This document shows positions 1 through 8,691 of a stretch of DNA of 64,000 bases, piece after piece (positions within the stretch are counted from its first letter, which is position 1; each line of letters starts with the position of its first letter). Origin of the DNA: Marivita lacus (GTDB lineage: Bacteria > Pseudomonadota > Alphaproteobacteria > Rhodobacterales > Rhodobacteraceae); contig NZ_BMFC01000011.1 in the NCBI RefSeq assembly GCF_014637725.1, forward strand, positions 62,001-126,000, read 5' to 3'. Made by a program: the position numbers and the translations under genes. Below the pieces are notes generated by a model, which saw only the letters and a program-made list of their open reading frames with translations, had not been told where the DNA came from and did not search any database.

Positions 1-401
1 GGTGCCTGCAAGATCTGCACACCCGCGATGCGCCATTCGCCGTCGATCTGCTGCATCCGGTAATCGAGGTAATGCAGGTTCCCGGCAGCATCGCTGACGA
101 TCACTGTTTGATACAGCCCGCCCGCAATGGCGCGCAGATCACCGAAAGTCACGCTTTCGGGACGCCAGACCATCGGATAACCCTGCTGCACCATCGCACC
201 GAAATTTTCCGGCGTGCCGAACATGGTGCGCAGGTTCGGGCTGGCGAAGGTGAAGGCGGTTTCGAAATCATCCTGAAGGAAGGCGTCGATCTGGCTCTGG
301 ATGGTGTTTTCGATGGCAGGTTCGGGCGCAAGAACCTCTTGCGCCCAGAGCGTTCCGGTCATGGACAGGGCAAGGGTCAGTCCGGCGATGAGTTTGCGCA
401 T
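1..401 (-). CDS. DUF4864 domain-containing exported protein (3' end outside window)
   Basis: The gene starts at the ATG complementary to 399-401 and runs off the left edge, so only about 133 residues are visible. The N-terminus (MRKLIAGLTLALSMTGTLWA, then Q) is a typical Sec signal peptide cleaved around residue 20. The remaining sequence, with a stretch on an amphipathic helix ending in FLQDDFETAFTFASP and a later YRMQQIDGEWRIAGV segment, matches the DUF4864 family, an NTF2-like fold of about 135-140 residues with no assigned activity. The protein is therefore almost complete here. A purine-rich sequence (GAGGTGA) precedes the start. It stands alone, 63 bp upstream of the end of the lysyl-tRNA synthetase gene on the same strand. 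Function is unknown; periplasmic location is inferred. Confidence 0.8.
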   Translation of the reverse strand, partial: MRKLIAGLTLALSMTGTLWAQEVLAPEPAIENTIQSQIDAFLQDDFETAFTFASPNLRTMFGTPENFGAMVQQGYPMVWRPESVTFGDLRAIAGGLYQTVIVSDAAGNLHYLDYRMQQIDGEWRIAGVQILQA

Positions 402-464
402 GGGGTCACCTCTGGTTGCTGGGCCAGAGGTAGCGCGTTTCATGCGCCGGGCAAAAGACCCGGC

Positions 465-2042
465 CTAGGCAAGCTCTCCGGCCAGCCCCTTGCGGATCAG
501 GGCCACGGTTTCATCAACCCCGTAAAGCGCGATGAAGCCGCCGAAACGCGGGCCCTGGGATTGGCCCAGAAGCACCTCGTACAGTGCCTTGAACCAGTCG
601 CGCAGCGGGTCGAACCCGTGATCCTTGCCCACCGCGAAAACCAGCGTTTGCAGGGTTTCGTCGTCGATCGGACCGTCATGCGCCTCAAGCCGCGCGGCCA
701 GGTCTTCCATCGCGGTGCGTTCGGTGTCGTCAGGCGCGCGGAAGGTCTTGGTCGGTTTCACGAAGTCGTTGTAATAGCGCACTGCAAAGCCTGCCGCCTG
801 ATCCAGATCGGCATGGGTTTCTGGGGTGGCATCGGGCGCGTACCGCTTGATGAAGGCCCACATCGTGTCCGTATCCTCGGCCCCTGCGGCAGAAGCGAGG
901 TTGAGCAACATCGAGAATGGCACGACCATATGCGATTGAGGCACGTCGCCGGAATGGATGTGCCAGACCGGGTTGTTGGCCTGCTGTGTGACATCCTGCG
1001 TTGAATAGGCACGCAGTTGCTGGTGGTATTCATCGACCGCCTTGGGGATCACGTCGAAATGCATCCGCTTGGCCGTCTTGGGCTTGAGATACATGAAGTA
1101 CGACAGCGATTCCGTGCTGGCATAGGTCAGCCATTCGTCGATGGACACACCATTGCCGGTGGTTTTCGAGATCTTCTGACCGTTGGCATCAAGGAACAGC
1201 TCATAGGTGAAATGCTCGGGCTTGCGGCCGCCGAGGATCTCGCAGATGCCGTCATAGATCGGCGTGTTGGTGCTGTGATCCTTGCCGTACATCTCGAAAT
1301 CAACATCCAGCGCCGCCCAGCGCGCGCCGAAATCGGGCTTCCACTGGAGTTTTACATTGCCGCCGGTGACCGGCAGCGTGATCTCACGCCCGGTTTCGTC
1401 GTCAAAGGTGATCTCGCCACGCACGGCATCCACGTTCTTCATCGGCACGTAAAGCACGCGGCCGGTGTCGGGATGGATCGGCAGGAAGATCGAATAGGTC
1501 TCGCGCCGCTCATCCCGCAGGGACTTGAGCATCATCTCCATCACCGCGTCATAGCGTTCGGCGGCGCGCAGCAGCACCTCGTCGAACTGGCCCGAACGGT
1601 AGAACTCGGTCGAGGAGATGAATTCGTATTCGAACCCGAACGTGTCCAGAAAGCGGTTCAGCATCGCGTTGTTGTGCGCGCCAAAGCTGTCATGGGTGCC
1701 GAACGGGTCGGGCACATCCGTGAGCGGGCGTTGCAGATGTTCGCGCAGCATCTCGGGGTTGGGCACATTGCCCGGCACCTTGCGCATCCCGTCAAGGTCA
1801 TCCGAAAAGCAGATCAGCTTGGTCGGAATATCCGAGATCACCTCGAAGGCGCGGCGGATCATCGTGGTGCGCGCAACCTCTCCGAAAGTGCCGATATGCG
1901 GCAGGCCCGACGGGCCATAGCCGGTCTCGAACAGGACATAGCCTTTCTCGGGCGGCGCCTTTTCGTAGCGTTTGAGCAACCGGCGCGCCTCTTCAAAGGG
2001 CCACGCCTTTGAGGTCAATGCAGCTTCGCGCAGATCGGACAT
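465..2042 (-). CDS. lysK: Lysyl-tRNA synthetase, class I
   Basis: This 525-residue protein charges tRNA-Lys with lysine in the cytoplasm. It belongs to the class I LysRS found in archaea and most alphaproteobacteria, not to the class II enzyme of enteric bacteria. The class I signatures are visible: a HIGH-type motif (PHIGT, residues 48-52) in the Rossmann fold and a KMSKS-type loop (KISKT, residues 290-294). Length fits the bacterial class I family. An upstream in-frame ATG at 2138 would add 32 arginine-rich residues with no family support, so the start at 2042 (MSDLREAA) is preferred. The TerB-like gene is transcribed divergently from a start 127 bp away. No second lysyl-tRNA synthetase is seen in the window. 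Confidence 0.96.
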   Translation of the reverse strand: MSDLREAALTSKAWPFEEARRLLKRYEKAPPEKGYVLFETGYGPSGLPHIGTFGEVARTTMIRRAFEVISDIPTKLICFSDDLDGMRKVPGNVPNPEMLREHLQRPLTDVPDPFGTHDSFGAHNNAMLNRFLDTFGFEYEFISSTEFYRSGQFDEVLLRAAERYDAVMEMMLKSLRDERRETYSIFLPIHPDTGRVLYVPMKNVDAVRGEITFDDETGREITLPVTGGNVKLQWKPDFGARWAALDVDFEMYGKDHSTNTPIYDGICEILGGRKPEHFTYELFLDANGQKISKTTGNGVSIDEWLTYASTESLSYFMYLKPKTAKRMHFDVIPKAVDEYHQQLRAYSTQDVTQQANNPVWHIHSGDVPQSHMVVPFSMLLNLASAAGAEDTDTMWAFIKRYAPDATPETHADLDQAAGFAVRYYNDFVKPTKTFRAPDDTERTAMEDLAARLEAHDGPIDDETLQTLVFAVGKDHGFDPLRDWFKALYEVLLGQSQGPRFGGFIALYGVDETVALIRKGLAGELA

Positions 2043-2169
2043 TGCTTTGGGTCTCCGGATGGTCGCTGCACGGTTTGTGCAGGCGTTCGACCGGCACTCC
2101 CTATTGCGGGGGCGCGGTCGGGTCAATAAGTTGAGCATAGTTCATACTGCAGATTGGAAACCGCACACC

Positions 2170-2595
2170 GTGTCAGATATCGACCCACACCCCCTGAGCC
2201 CGCAGGATTGCCTTGTCGCGCTCATGATCGCCGTTTCTGCGTCGGATGAAAGCATCCGGACGGCGGAACTGGTCAAGATCCAGTCTGCGGTCAACAATCT
2301 GCCGATCTTTGGTGAATATGACGAAGCGCGCATTCCCGACATGTCGGGGCTGGTGTTCGAACTTTTCGAACAGGAGGACGGGCTGGACGCGCTGTTCGGC
2401 CTGATCCGCGACAACCTGCCGGAACGGCTGTTCGAGACTGCCTATGCGCTGGCCTGTGACGTGGCTGCCGCCGACGGCACGCTGCGCGAGGCGGAACTCC
2501 GCCTGCTTGAAGAGATCCGCTACGAGCTCAATCTCGACCGGCTGCATGCCGCTGCCATCGAACGCGGCGCGCGGGCGCGTCACCTGAGCGCATGA
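2170..2595 (+). CDS. TerB-family (tellurite resistance B-like) protein
   Basis: The 141-residue product looks like a single TerB-like helical domain: an acidic helix bundle with the repeated pattern in which a first helix (CLVALMIAVSASD) and a later helix (AYALACDVAAADG) each end in an acidic loop, as in TerB where these loops bind metal. The start is a GTG at 2170 (MSDIDPHPLS); the longer reading back to 1972 runs antisense through the lysK start and has no support. There is no ter operon here, so a direct role in tellurite resistance is not indicated; such solitary TerB proteins are common in Rhodobacterales and have no assigned task. It converges on the thioesterase gene, whose stop abuts its own stop. 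Confidence 0.8.
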   Translation: MSDIDPHPLSPQDCLVALMIAVSASDESIRTAELVKIQSAVNNLPIFGEYDEARIPDMSGLVFELFEQEDGLDALFGLIRDNLPERLFETAYALACDVAAADGTLREAELRLLEEIRYELNLDRLHAAAIERGARARHLSA

Positions 2596-3024
2596 TCAGG
2601 CGGCCCGTTTGGGCGGGATCGAATAGGTCAGCGTAGCACGGGCAACCGGATCGGGCTGGCCTTCGGAATAGAGCAGCACATCCACCACGCTGAGCGCGCG
2701 TCCCAGCTTGAGAACCTTGGCGTGGGCAATCACATCGGCCCCTGCCACGGGTTTGCGCATGAAGTCGATCGAGCAATTGGTGGTCACCGCCAACGCCTCC
2801 TTGCCGATGCGGGCCATGGTGGCGACATAGGCCGCGACATCCGCAAGGCTGAACATGGCAGGGCCGGACACGGTGCCGCCGGGGCGCAGATGCTGTTGGC
2901 CCGCGTGCAGACGCATCACCAGCAGGTCTTCGTCCAGCCGGTCTATGCCGAACATGCCCTTGACCTGTGGAAACACCTCGTCGAGATAGGGTGTCATTTC
3001 ATCTGCCGGAACTTTGAGCGCCAT
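2596..3024 (-). CDS. PaaI-family hotdog-fold thioesterase
   Basis: This 142-residue protein has the length and pattern of a single hotdog-fold acyl-CoA thioesterase of the PaaI/YigI type. The visible core is GGTVSGPAMFSLADVAAYVA, the central helix region containing the catalytic-side acidic residue, followed by the conserved basic-turn FMRKPVAGADV and the final strands. It probably hydrolyses an acyl- or aryl-CoA in the cytoplasm. It is divergent from the crotonase-family gene, with starts 56 bp apart, so the two may share a control region and act on related CoA thioesters. The exact substrate cannot be read from the sequence. Confidence 0.85.
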   Translation of the reverse strand: MALKVPADEMTPYLDEVFPQVKGMFGIDRLDEDLLVMRLHAGQQHLRPGGTVSGPAMFSLADVAAYVATMARIGKEALAVTTNCSIDFMRKPVAGADVIAHAKVLKLGRALSVVDVLLYSEGQPDPVARATLTYSIPPKRAA

Positions 3025-3080
3025 GCTTTCCTCCGCTGCCCTGAACCGCTAGAGTCGCCGCAAGTCACTGGGAGGACAAG

Positions 3081-3866
3081 ATGAAAATCCTGGAACGTCA
3101 CGACGAAAACGCGGTGTGTCATTTGCACATGAACGCGCCGGAACGCCTGAACGCGCTGTCCGAGGAAATGCTGGAGGCTTTGCAAACCCAGATCGAGAGT
3201 TTGCAAACCGATCCCTCGGTGCGGGTGGTGGTGATCTCTGGCGCGGGCAAGGCGTTCTGCGCGGGGCACGATCTCAAGCAGATGACCGCCGGACGGCAGG
3301 CCGAGGATGGCGGCAAGGCCTATTTCAAGGATCTCTTCGACCGCTGCACAAGCGTGATGACCGGGCTTCAGCGCCTGCCGCAGCCGGTGATCGCGCAGGT
3401 GCACGGGATCGCCACCGCCGCTGGGTGTCAGCTGGTGGCCTCCTGCGACATGGCCGTGGCCGCCGAAGGCACGCGGTTCGGGGTCAATGGCGTGAACATC
3501 GGGTTGTTCTGTTCGACGCCCATGGTGGCATTGTCGCGCAATATCCCGCGCAAGCAGGCGTTCGAGATGCTGGTCACGGGCCAGTTCATCGACGCCCACC
3601 GCGCCGAGGCGCTGGGGCTGGTGAACAAGGTTGTGCCTGCGGGCGATCTTGCCGATGCGACGCAGGAGATCGCGCACCTGGTGGCCAGCAAGCTGGGTGC
3701 GGCGGTGAAGATCGGCAAGCAGGCGTTCTACGAACAGGCCCAGATGGGGCTGGACGACGCCTATGCCCATACCGGGCAGGTGATGGTCGAAAACATGCTC
3801 TACCGCGACACCGAGGAAGGCATCGCGGCGTTTCTGGAAAAACGTCCCCCCGACTGGTCCCAATAA
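3081..3866 (+). CDS. Enoyl-CoA hydratase/isomerase family protein, ECHDC3-like
   Basis: This 261-residue protein has the crotonase fold, with the CoA-binding/oxyanion segment AGHDLKQM (about residues 62-69) and [20 protein letters not shown] (about 112-131). The positions that hold the two catalytic glutamates of classical enoyl-CoA hydratase are Gln in GCQL and Gly in the segment before [10 protein letters not shown]. The GLFCSTP motif and these replacements are those of the ECHDC3 branch, so simple hydratase activity is doubtful. A good ribosome site (GGAGGA) lies 7 bases upstream of the ATG. It is divergent from the thioesterase gene and is followed by nadD. Confidence 0.9.
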   Translation: MKILERHDENAVCHLHMNAPERLNALSEEMLEALQTQIESLQTDPSVRVVVISGAGKAFCAGHDLKQMTAGRQAEDGGKAYFKDLFDRCTSVMTGLQRLPQPVIAQVHGIATAAGCQLVASCDMAVAAEGTRFGVNGVNIGLFCSTPMVALSRNIPRKQAFEMLVTGQFIDAHRAEALGLVNKVVPAGDLADATQEIAHLVASKLGAAVKIGKQAFYEQAQMGLDDAYAHTGQVMVENMLYRDTEEGIAAFLEKRPPDWSQ

Positions 3867-3871
3867 TCTTG

Positions 3872-4477
3872 GTGCACACAAGGCTCCATCTTCGGCCCGG
3901 CATGCGCGTGGGCCTGCTTGGCGGGTCGTTCGATCCGGCGCATGAGGGCCATGTTCACCTGACCCGCGTGGCGCTGCGCCGCTTTGCGCTGGACAAGGTG
4001 ATCTGGCTGGTCTCGCCGGGCAATCCGCTCAAGGCGCGGGGCCCGGCATCGCTCGGGGCGCGGATGTCACGGGCACGCGACATCATGCACGATCCGCGTG
4101 TCATCATCAGCGATTTCGAAGCGCAGATCGGCACCGCCTACACGGCCGAAACCGTCGACACGCTCAAGGCCGCCTATCCGGGTGTGCGCTTTGTCTGGCT
4201 CATGGGGGCGGACAACCTGCACCAGTTGCACCGCTGGCAGCGTTGGGAGGACATTGTCCATGCCGTGCCGCTGGGTGTTCTGGCGCGTCCCGGCTGGCGT
4301 CAGGCAGCCTTGAATTCCCGCACGGCGCGCAAGTATTGGCACATGCGCCTGCCCGGTCGGTCGTCGCAAAGCCTTGCCGATCATGCTGCACCGGCCTGGT
4401 GTTTCGTCAACATGCCGATGATGCCCGTCAGTTCATCCGAATTGCGAGCCAATGGGGCGTGGCGCCCCGAGGATTGA
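3872..4477 (+). CDS. nadD: Nicotinate-nucleotide adenylyltransferase
   Basis: NadD converts nicotinate mononucleotide plus ATP to deamido-NAD in NAD synthesis. The nucleotidyltransferase signature [11 protein letters not shown] is at residues 17-27 from the chosen start, and the second signature region is SSSELRANG near the C-terminus, close to the usual (S/T)xxS motif. I chose the GTG at 3872 because relatives in this order carry about ten residues before the [12 protein letters not shown] strand; the ATG at 3902 is the alternative and would give a 191-residue protein. The start lies only 5 bases after the crotonase stop, so co-transcription is likely. The next gene, dacB-like, begins 99 bp downstream. 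Confidence 0.93.
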   Translation: MHTRLHLRPGMRVGLLGGSFDPAHEGHVHLTRVALRRFALDKVIWLVSPGNPLKARGPASLGARMSRARDIMHDPRVIISDFEAQIGTAYTAETVDTLKAAYPGVRFVWLMGADNLHQLHRWQRWEDIVHAVPLGVLARPGWRQAALNSRTARKYWHMRLPGRSSQSLADHAAPAWCFVNMPMMPVSSSELRANGAWRPED

Positions 4478-4494
4478 TCGCGTCGTCAGAGGCT

Positions 4495-4511
4495 TGTCAT
4501 GTCGCATGACA
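4495..4511. promoter_or_regulatory. Perfect 7-bp inverted repeat upstream of the PBP4-type gene
   Basis: The sequence TGTCATG-TCG-CATGACA is a perfect dyad with a 3-base centre, 66 bases before the dacB-type start and 18 bases after the nadD stop. It lacks a following T-run, so it resembles an operator more than a terminator. The binding protein is unknown. Confidence 0.4.
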
Positions 4512-4576
4512 CCCGTCCGCTGCATCACCAAAGCGTGTCCTTGTCACGCACCGAGTCATGAGGTTACATCCGCCAC

Positions 4577-6085
4577 ATGACACACAAGGTTTCACGTCGC
4601 GCGATCCTCGGCGGTCTGGCTTCGGTCATGGGTGCGCCCGCCGCATTTGCCCAATCCGCCTTTGCGCCAACCACGTCGCTGCGCCCATCGGCGCGAGGCG
4701 GCGACATCCTGAAAACCTACCAGCCCACGCTCAGCGATCTGATCGAAAAAGCAGGGCTTCCGGGCCAGATCAGCGTGCAGGTGGCGGATGTGACATCCGG
4801 GCTGGTGCTGGAATCGCACAACCCGCTGCAAAGCCTGCCCCCCGCCAGCGTCGCCAAGGCATTGACCGCCTGTTACGCGCTTGACCTGCTGGGGGCGGGA
4901 TACCGGTTCGAGACCCGTGTGCTGGCGACAGCGCCGGTGACCAATGGCCGGATCGACGGTGACCTGATCCTTGCCGGGGGTGGTGATCCGACGCTCGACA
5001 CCAATGGCATCGCCGAGATCGCCCGGCGGCTGCGCGAAGAGGCTGGCGTGACCGAGGTCACGGGCCGGTTCCTTGTCTGGGGTGGTGAGCTGCCGTCGCT
5101 GAACGGGATCGACGCCGATCAGCCCTACCAGGTGGGGTACAATCCGGGAATCTCGGGCCTGAACCTGAATTTCAACCGGGTTCATTTCGAATGGCAGCGG
5201 GCGGGCGACGGGTACAATGTGACCATGGATGCGCGCTCCGGTACTTTGCGACCCGAAGTGCGCGCGGCGCGGATGCGGGTCGAGGCGCGCAACTATCCGG
5301 TCTACACCTATGTCGATGGCGGGGTCTATGACGACTGGACCGTGGCGCGCGGTGCCTTGGGTCGAAGCGGTGCGCGGTGGCTGCCGGTGCGCAAGCCGGA
5401 ACGCTATGCCGCCGAGGTGTTCCAGATCATCGCACGATCCAACGGAATCGTTCTGAAAAACCCCGAATTGCTGGGCAGTCTGCCGTCGGGGACCCTGCCG
5501 CTTGTCACGCATCAAAGCGCGGCACTGGGCGACATCCTGCAAGACATGCTCAAGTTTTCGACCAACATCACAGCCGAATGTATCGGCATGACGGCCACGG
5601 TCGCCCGACTGGGTCGCGTGGACTCGCTCAGGGCGTCGGCGGATGCGATGAACGCATGGGCCAAGGACCGGCTGGGCATGACGTCGGTCGCGCTGGTGGA
5701 CCATTCGGGGCTGGGCGATGACAGCCGCCTGTCCGCCCGCGACATGGTCACCGCCCTGATCGCAGCGCGCAAGTCGCTGGAAATAAAACCTTTGCTCAGG
5801 CAACATCCCCTACGCGACGAAAACCGCAAGATCCTCGAGGACCACCCGGTGACCGTACAGGCCAAGACCGGAACGCTGAATTTCGTGAGCGGTCTGGGCG
5901 GGTTCATCGACCTGCCCGATGGCACCGAACTGGCCTTTGCCTATTTCTCGGCCGACCTGCCCCGCCGCGAAGCACTGACCCGCGAGCAGCGCGAAGACCC
6001 ACCCGGCGGGCAGGCCTATGCGGTGGCGTCGCGCAAATTGCAGCAACGGCTGCTGGGGCGTTGGGGCATTCTGTATAACGGCTGA
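4577..6085 (+). CDS. dacB: D-alanyl-D-alanine carboxypeptidase/endopeptidase, PBP4 family
   Basis: This 502-residue periplasmic penicillin-binding protein (peptidase family S13) trims or cleaves D-Ala cross-links in peptidoglycan. The three active-site motifs are present: SVAK (S91, residues 91-94), STN (328-330) and KTG (430-432). The large insertion between the first and second motifs is typical of class C PBP4. The N-terminus (SRRAILGG followed by a hydrophobic run and AFAQ) has two arginines before the hydrophobic stretch and could be a twin-arginine or an ordinary Sec signal peptide. The gene stands behind nadD with its own 99-bp spacer containing a perfect dyad. Confidence 0.93.
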   Translation: MTHKVSRRAILGGLASVMGAPAAFAQSAFAPTTSLRPSARGGDILKTYQPTLSDLIEKAGLPGQISVQVADVTSGLVLESHNPLQSLPPASVAKALTACYALDLLGAGYRFETRVLATAPVTNGRIDGDLILAGGGDPTLDTNGIAEIARRLREEAGVTEVTGRFLVWGGELPSLNGIDADQPYQVGYNPGISGLNLNFNRVHFEWQRAGDGYNVTMDARSGTLRPEVRAARMRVEARNYPVYTYVDGGVYDDWTVARGALGRSGARWLPVRKPERYAAEVFQIIARSNGIVLKNPELLGSLPSGTLPLVTHQSAALGDILQDMLKFSTNITAECIGMTATVARLGRVDSLRASADAMNAWAKDRLGMTSVALVDHSGLGDDSRLSARDMVTALIAARKSLEIKPLLRQHPLRDENRKILEDHPVTVQAKTGTLNFVSGLGGFIDLPDGTELAFAYFSADLPRREALTREQREDPPGGQAYAVASRKLQQRLLGRWGILYNG

Positions 6086-6096
6086 CCTTTGGGTAC

Positions 6097-6130
6097 AAAA
6101 AAGGGGCGCAAAGCCGGTCTTTGCGCCCCC
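6097..6130 (-). terminator. Rho-independent terminator of the DUF1127 gene
   Basis: A 10-bp stem (GGGGCGCAAA at 6103-6112 paired with TTTGCGCCCC at 6120-6129) is followed, on the minus strand, by six T residues. It lies 24 bases beyond the DUF1127 stop and between two convergent genes. On the plus strand there is no T-run, so it serves the minus strand better. Confidence 0.8.
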
Positions 6131-6153
6131 AGAGGTCTGACTGACGCAGGGAT

Positions 6154-6381
6154 TTACATCAGCCAGAACTTGCGGTTGGCCTCCTCTTGGGCGGTCAACC
6201 GATCCAGTCCGATGTCACGCAACAGGTGATCATCGAGATGTTTGAGATGCAGCCGCGTGCGGCGGCGCTCGGACCATACCGTGAGGGTCACCGCGACACG
6301 CAGCGCCACGACAGCCAGTGGGGACAGCGTATTCTGTCCGCCAAGATAGGCGATCTGCGGGGCATGGGTTGCGTGTGCCAT
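6154..6381 (-). CDS. DUF1127 domain-containing small protein
   Basis: This 75-residue protein ends in the DUF1127 (YjiS-like) motif, here HLKHLDDHLLRDIGLDR, about residues 47-63, preceded by a hydrophobic stretch (LAVVALRVAVTLTVW) and an arginine cluster. Small DUF1127 proteins in alphaproteobacteria are linked to RNA turnover and phosphate or carbon physiology, but this one has no assigned role. The start at 6381 has a strong ribosome site (GAGGAG) on the minus strand; the longer in-frame reading from 6441 overlaps the shared control region and is rejected. It is divergent from the MocR-type regulator, an arrangement frequently seen in this order, and probably is one of its targets. Confidence 0.88.
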   Translation of the reverse strand: MAHATHAPQIAYLGGQNTLSPLAVVALRVAVTLTVWSERRRTRLHLKHLDDHLLRDIGLDRLTAQEEANRKFWLM

Positions 6382-6398
6382 GGGGTAACTCCTCAAGT

Positions 6399-6461
6399 GT
6401 ATCGACACAATATAGCGTATCTGCAACATGCGTATTGCCATTGCGATACAAAAAGCGATAC
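6399..6461. promoter_or_regulatory. Cluster of GCGATAC/GTATCGC-type repeats between DUF1127 and MocR genes
   Basis: The divergent spacer holds five related heptamers: GTATCG at 6399, GCGTATC at 6415, GCGTATT at 6430, and GCGATAC at 6443 and 6455. The last two are identical direct repeats 12 bp apart, and the first is in inverted orientation. MocR/GabR regulators bind direct and inverted repeats of this size, so these are likely sites for the adjacent regulator. The assignment is inference. Confidence 0.5.
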
Positions 6462-6493
6462 GCTTCCGTCAGTGAACGTTCCAGAGAAAGATT

Positions 6494-7903
6494 GTGTCGG
6501 ATACAATTTCCCCAGAGAAGATCGTCGCACTGCCGCAGCCCCCGACCGGGCCGAAATACCGGCGCGTGGCGGACACGATCCAAACCGCGATCCGCTCGGG
6601 CGATCTGCGGGCGGGTGACAAGCTGCCGCCGGTGCGCGAACTGGCGTGGTCGCTGGGCATCACCCCCGGCACGGTCGCGCGGGCCTATACGCTGCTGACC
6701 AATGCCGGGCACGCGGTGGCCGAGGTCGGGCGCGGAACCTTTGTGGCCCAGCGCGCGCCGCGTCCCCCTGCGCCACCCCGCGAATATGTCTCGGTACCGG
6801 TGCAGGACGGCAAGCTGTCGCTGTTCAGCCCGCAATTGCCGGACCTCGGACAAGTGGCGCTGCTGCAAGAGGCGTTCGGCCGCATCGGGGAAACCGCCCC
6901 GGAACGCCTGCTGCATTACCCGACCCGTGACGCCTACCGCCCCCTGCGCGAGGCGGCGGTCTACTGGCTGCGCAGCATCCCGCTGGGGCGGATCGACGAA
7001 TCCGACGTGGTGATCGTGCATGGCGCACAAAACGGGCTGAGCGTGATCCTGCAGGCGATCCTGCATGGCCCCCGACCCACCGTGCTGGTCGAGGACATGG
7101 CCTATCCCGGCTTTCGCCGCACCGCCGACCTGCTGCGCGCGGATGTTGTCGGACTGCCCAGCGACGACAAGGGTCTGCTGCCCGATGCGCTTGCCGAGAT
7201 CGCGCGCAAGACAGGTGCGCAGGTGCTGTGTACCTCGCCGGACGTGCACAATCCGACGCTCACCTGTACACCGTCCGAGCGTCGCGCCGCGATTGCCGAG
7301 GTGTGCCGTGCGCTGGATATCCAGATCATCGAGGACAATTGCTACCGGAGGACGGACATCACCGCCCCGAGTTACCGCATTCTGGCACCCGAACGATCCT
7401 GGCATGTCGCGTCGATCTCCAAGATCCTGACGCCCGCTTTGAGGATCGGCTTTGCCATCGCGCCACGCGGACGCGGGCCGGACCTGCGCCAGATCGCAGA
7501 GCACGGGTTCTTCGGCATCGCGCAACCGCTGGCGGAAGTGGCCGAGCGTATCCTCACCCTGCCCGAGACCGACGCGATCGTCGTGGCTGTCCGCGAACGG
7601 ATCGCGGAATACGTGCGGGTCGCGGTGAACGCGCTCGGCACCTACCGGCTGACATGGCACGAGGATGTGCCGTTCCTGTGGCTTCCGCTGCCGCAGGGCT
7701 GGCGTGCTGCCGCGTTCTGCCGTGCCGCAGAGGCACGCGGCGTGCAGATCCGGTCGGCGGACGAGTTTGCATTGCGCGACGGGCGCGCGCCCCATGCAGT
7801 GAGAATCGCGGTGAATGCGCAGGTGCCGTTGCAGCAGTTCGAAAACGCGATGCTGCAGTTGCGCGATCTTCTGGGCCACCCGCCAGAGCAGATAAGTGTC
7901 TGA
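6494..7903 (+). CDS. MocR-family transcriptional regulator (GntR HTH plus aminotransferase-like domain)
   Basis: The 469-residue protein combines an N-terminal winged-helix GntR domain (about residues 20-85, with LPPVRELAWSLGITPGTVARAY as recognition region) and a C-terminal type I aminotransferase fold. The pyridoxal-phosphate lysine is K310 in SISK, and the cofactor aspartate region is SPDVHNPT plus EDNCY. Such proteins sense an amino compound or vitamin B6 through the bound cofactor and control a neighbouring gene. The start is GTG at 6494. It is divergent from the DUF1127 gene and the spacer contains repeated heptamers suited to a MocR operator. Confidence 0.9.
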   Translation: MSDTISPEKIVALPQPPTGPKYRRVADTIQTAIRSGDLRAGDKLPPVRELAWSLGITPGTVARAYTLLTNAGHAVAEVGRGTFVAQRAPRPPAPPREYVSVPVQDGKLSLFSPQLPDLGQVALLQEAFGRIGETAPERLLHYPTRDAYRPLREAAVYWLRSIPLGRIDESDVVIVHGAQNGLSVILQAILHGPRPTVLVEDMAYPGFRRTADLLRADVVGLPSDDKGLLPDALAEIARKTGAQVLCTSPDVHNPTLTCTPSERRAAIAEVCRALDIQIIEDNCYRRTDITAPSYRILAPERSWHVASISKILTPALRIGFAIAPRGRGPDLRQIAEHGFFGIAQPLAEVAERILTLPETDAIVVAVRERIAEYVRVAVNALGTYRLTWHEDVPFLWLPLPQGWRAAAFCRAAEARGVQIRSADEFALRDGRAPHAVRIAVNAQVPLQQFENAMLQLRDLLGHPPEQISV

Positions 7904-7991
7904 TTTTCCGCTGGAATGACCAGAAAACGGTCGCCTGCCACCAAATCGGGCGTTAGGCTGCGGTGCGCGACTCACCTTTCACGAGAGATAC

Positions 7992-8516
7992 ATGGGTTTA
8001 GACATCAGCTTGGCCTTCGTCGAAACGCGGCCTGATCTTGACGAAGTGTCCGATATCCTGACCGAATATTACGCCCAGATTCTCGAGCGGCTGATGGCTG
8101 TTGGTGGCCCCAGCCTGTCGGTCGAAGACCATGTTCAGTCAAGCCTTGATGTGATCGACGACTTCATGCCGCCGAATGGCGGTGTTCTTCTGGCGCGGGA
8201 CAGTTCCGGCTATCTTCTGGGCTGCGCCTTTGTCCGGATGATCGACGATCACAGGGCGGAATTGAAACGGCTTTTCGTGCGCGACATCGCTCGCGGCTAT
8301 GGGTTGGGCCGTCGCATGATCGAGATGCGCATCGAAAAGGCCCGTGAACTGGGCGCGACAACCATCCTTGCCGATACGGTCCGGGGCAACAGCTCGATGC
8401 TGGCGCTCTATGACCGGCTGGGGTTCAGCGAAACACCCCGCTATGACGGGCAGGCGAACCCCGCCGCGTTCGAGAAATACCTCGTCTACCGCAAGCTGGA
8501 GCTGGACAAGGTCTGA
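7992..8516 (+). CDS. GNAT-family N-acetyltransferase
   Basis: The 174-residue product shows the GNAT acetyl-CoA site: the strand before LKRLFVRDIARGYGLGRRMIEMRIEKA (about residues 93-119), where the pyrophosphate-binding loop reads ARGYGLG (a variant of Q/RxxGxG/A), and the last conserved region STMLALYDRLGF-like segment (NSSMLALYDRLGF, about 134-146). It transfers an acetyl group to an amine, but the substrate is not evident. The ATG at 7992 follows a purine-rich GAGAGA. It is a single gene between the MocR gene and rplM, closed by a weak hairpin. Confidence 0.85.
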   Translation: MGLDISLAFVETRPDLDEVSDILTEYYAQILERLMAVGGPSLSVEDHVQSSLDVIDDFMPPNGGVLLARDSSGYLLGCAFVRMIDDHRAELKRLFVRDIARGYGLGRRMIEMRIEKARELGATTILADTVRGNSSMLALYDRLGFSETPRYDGQANPAAFEKYLVYRKLELDKV

Positions 8517-8534
8517 AACTCACCAAAATCGTGG

Positions 8535-8556
8535 GGTATAGTAATACCTTATTTTT
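8535..8556 (+). terminator. Short hairpin with T-rich tail after the GNAT gene
   Basis: The 5-bp stem GGTAT/ATACC (8535-8539 and 8544-8548) is followed by TTATTTTT, 19 bases after the acetyltransferase stop. The stem is short and AU-containing, so termination may be inefficient. Confidence 0.45.
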
Positions 8557-8596
8557 AAACCTCTGATTTTACTGTGTTAATCCGCACAAACGCCGC

Positions 8597-8624
8597 TTGA
8601 CTGGGGTTTGGCAATCCTTATAAC
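8597..8624 (+). promoter_or_regulatory. Sigma-70-type promoter of rplM-rpsI
   Basis: TTGACT at 8597-8602 and TATAAC at 8619-8624 are separated by 16 bases and lie 68 bases before the rplM start. These are close to the alphaproteobacterial housekeeping consensus, as expected for a ribosomal protein operon. The intervening leader may carry autogenous control, but I see no clear structure. Confidence 0.65.
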
Positions 8625-8691
8625 CCGCCCATCGGAATATACGGGGTGCCTGCACCCTGCCTTACCAATCAAACGTCAGGGACATCCCACG

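Noticed and set aside
3116-3871. An upstream extension of nadD through the crotonase gene
   Set aside because: It would be out of frame inside a complete enzyme gene, and known NadD proteins begin just before the GGSFDP strand.
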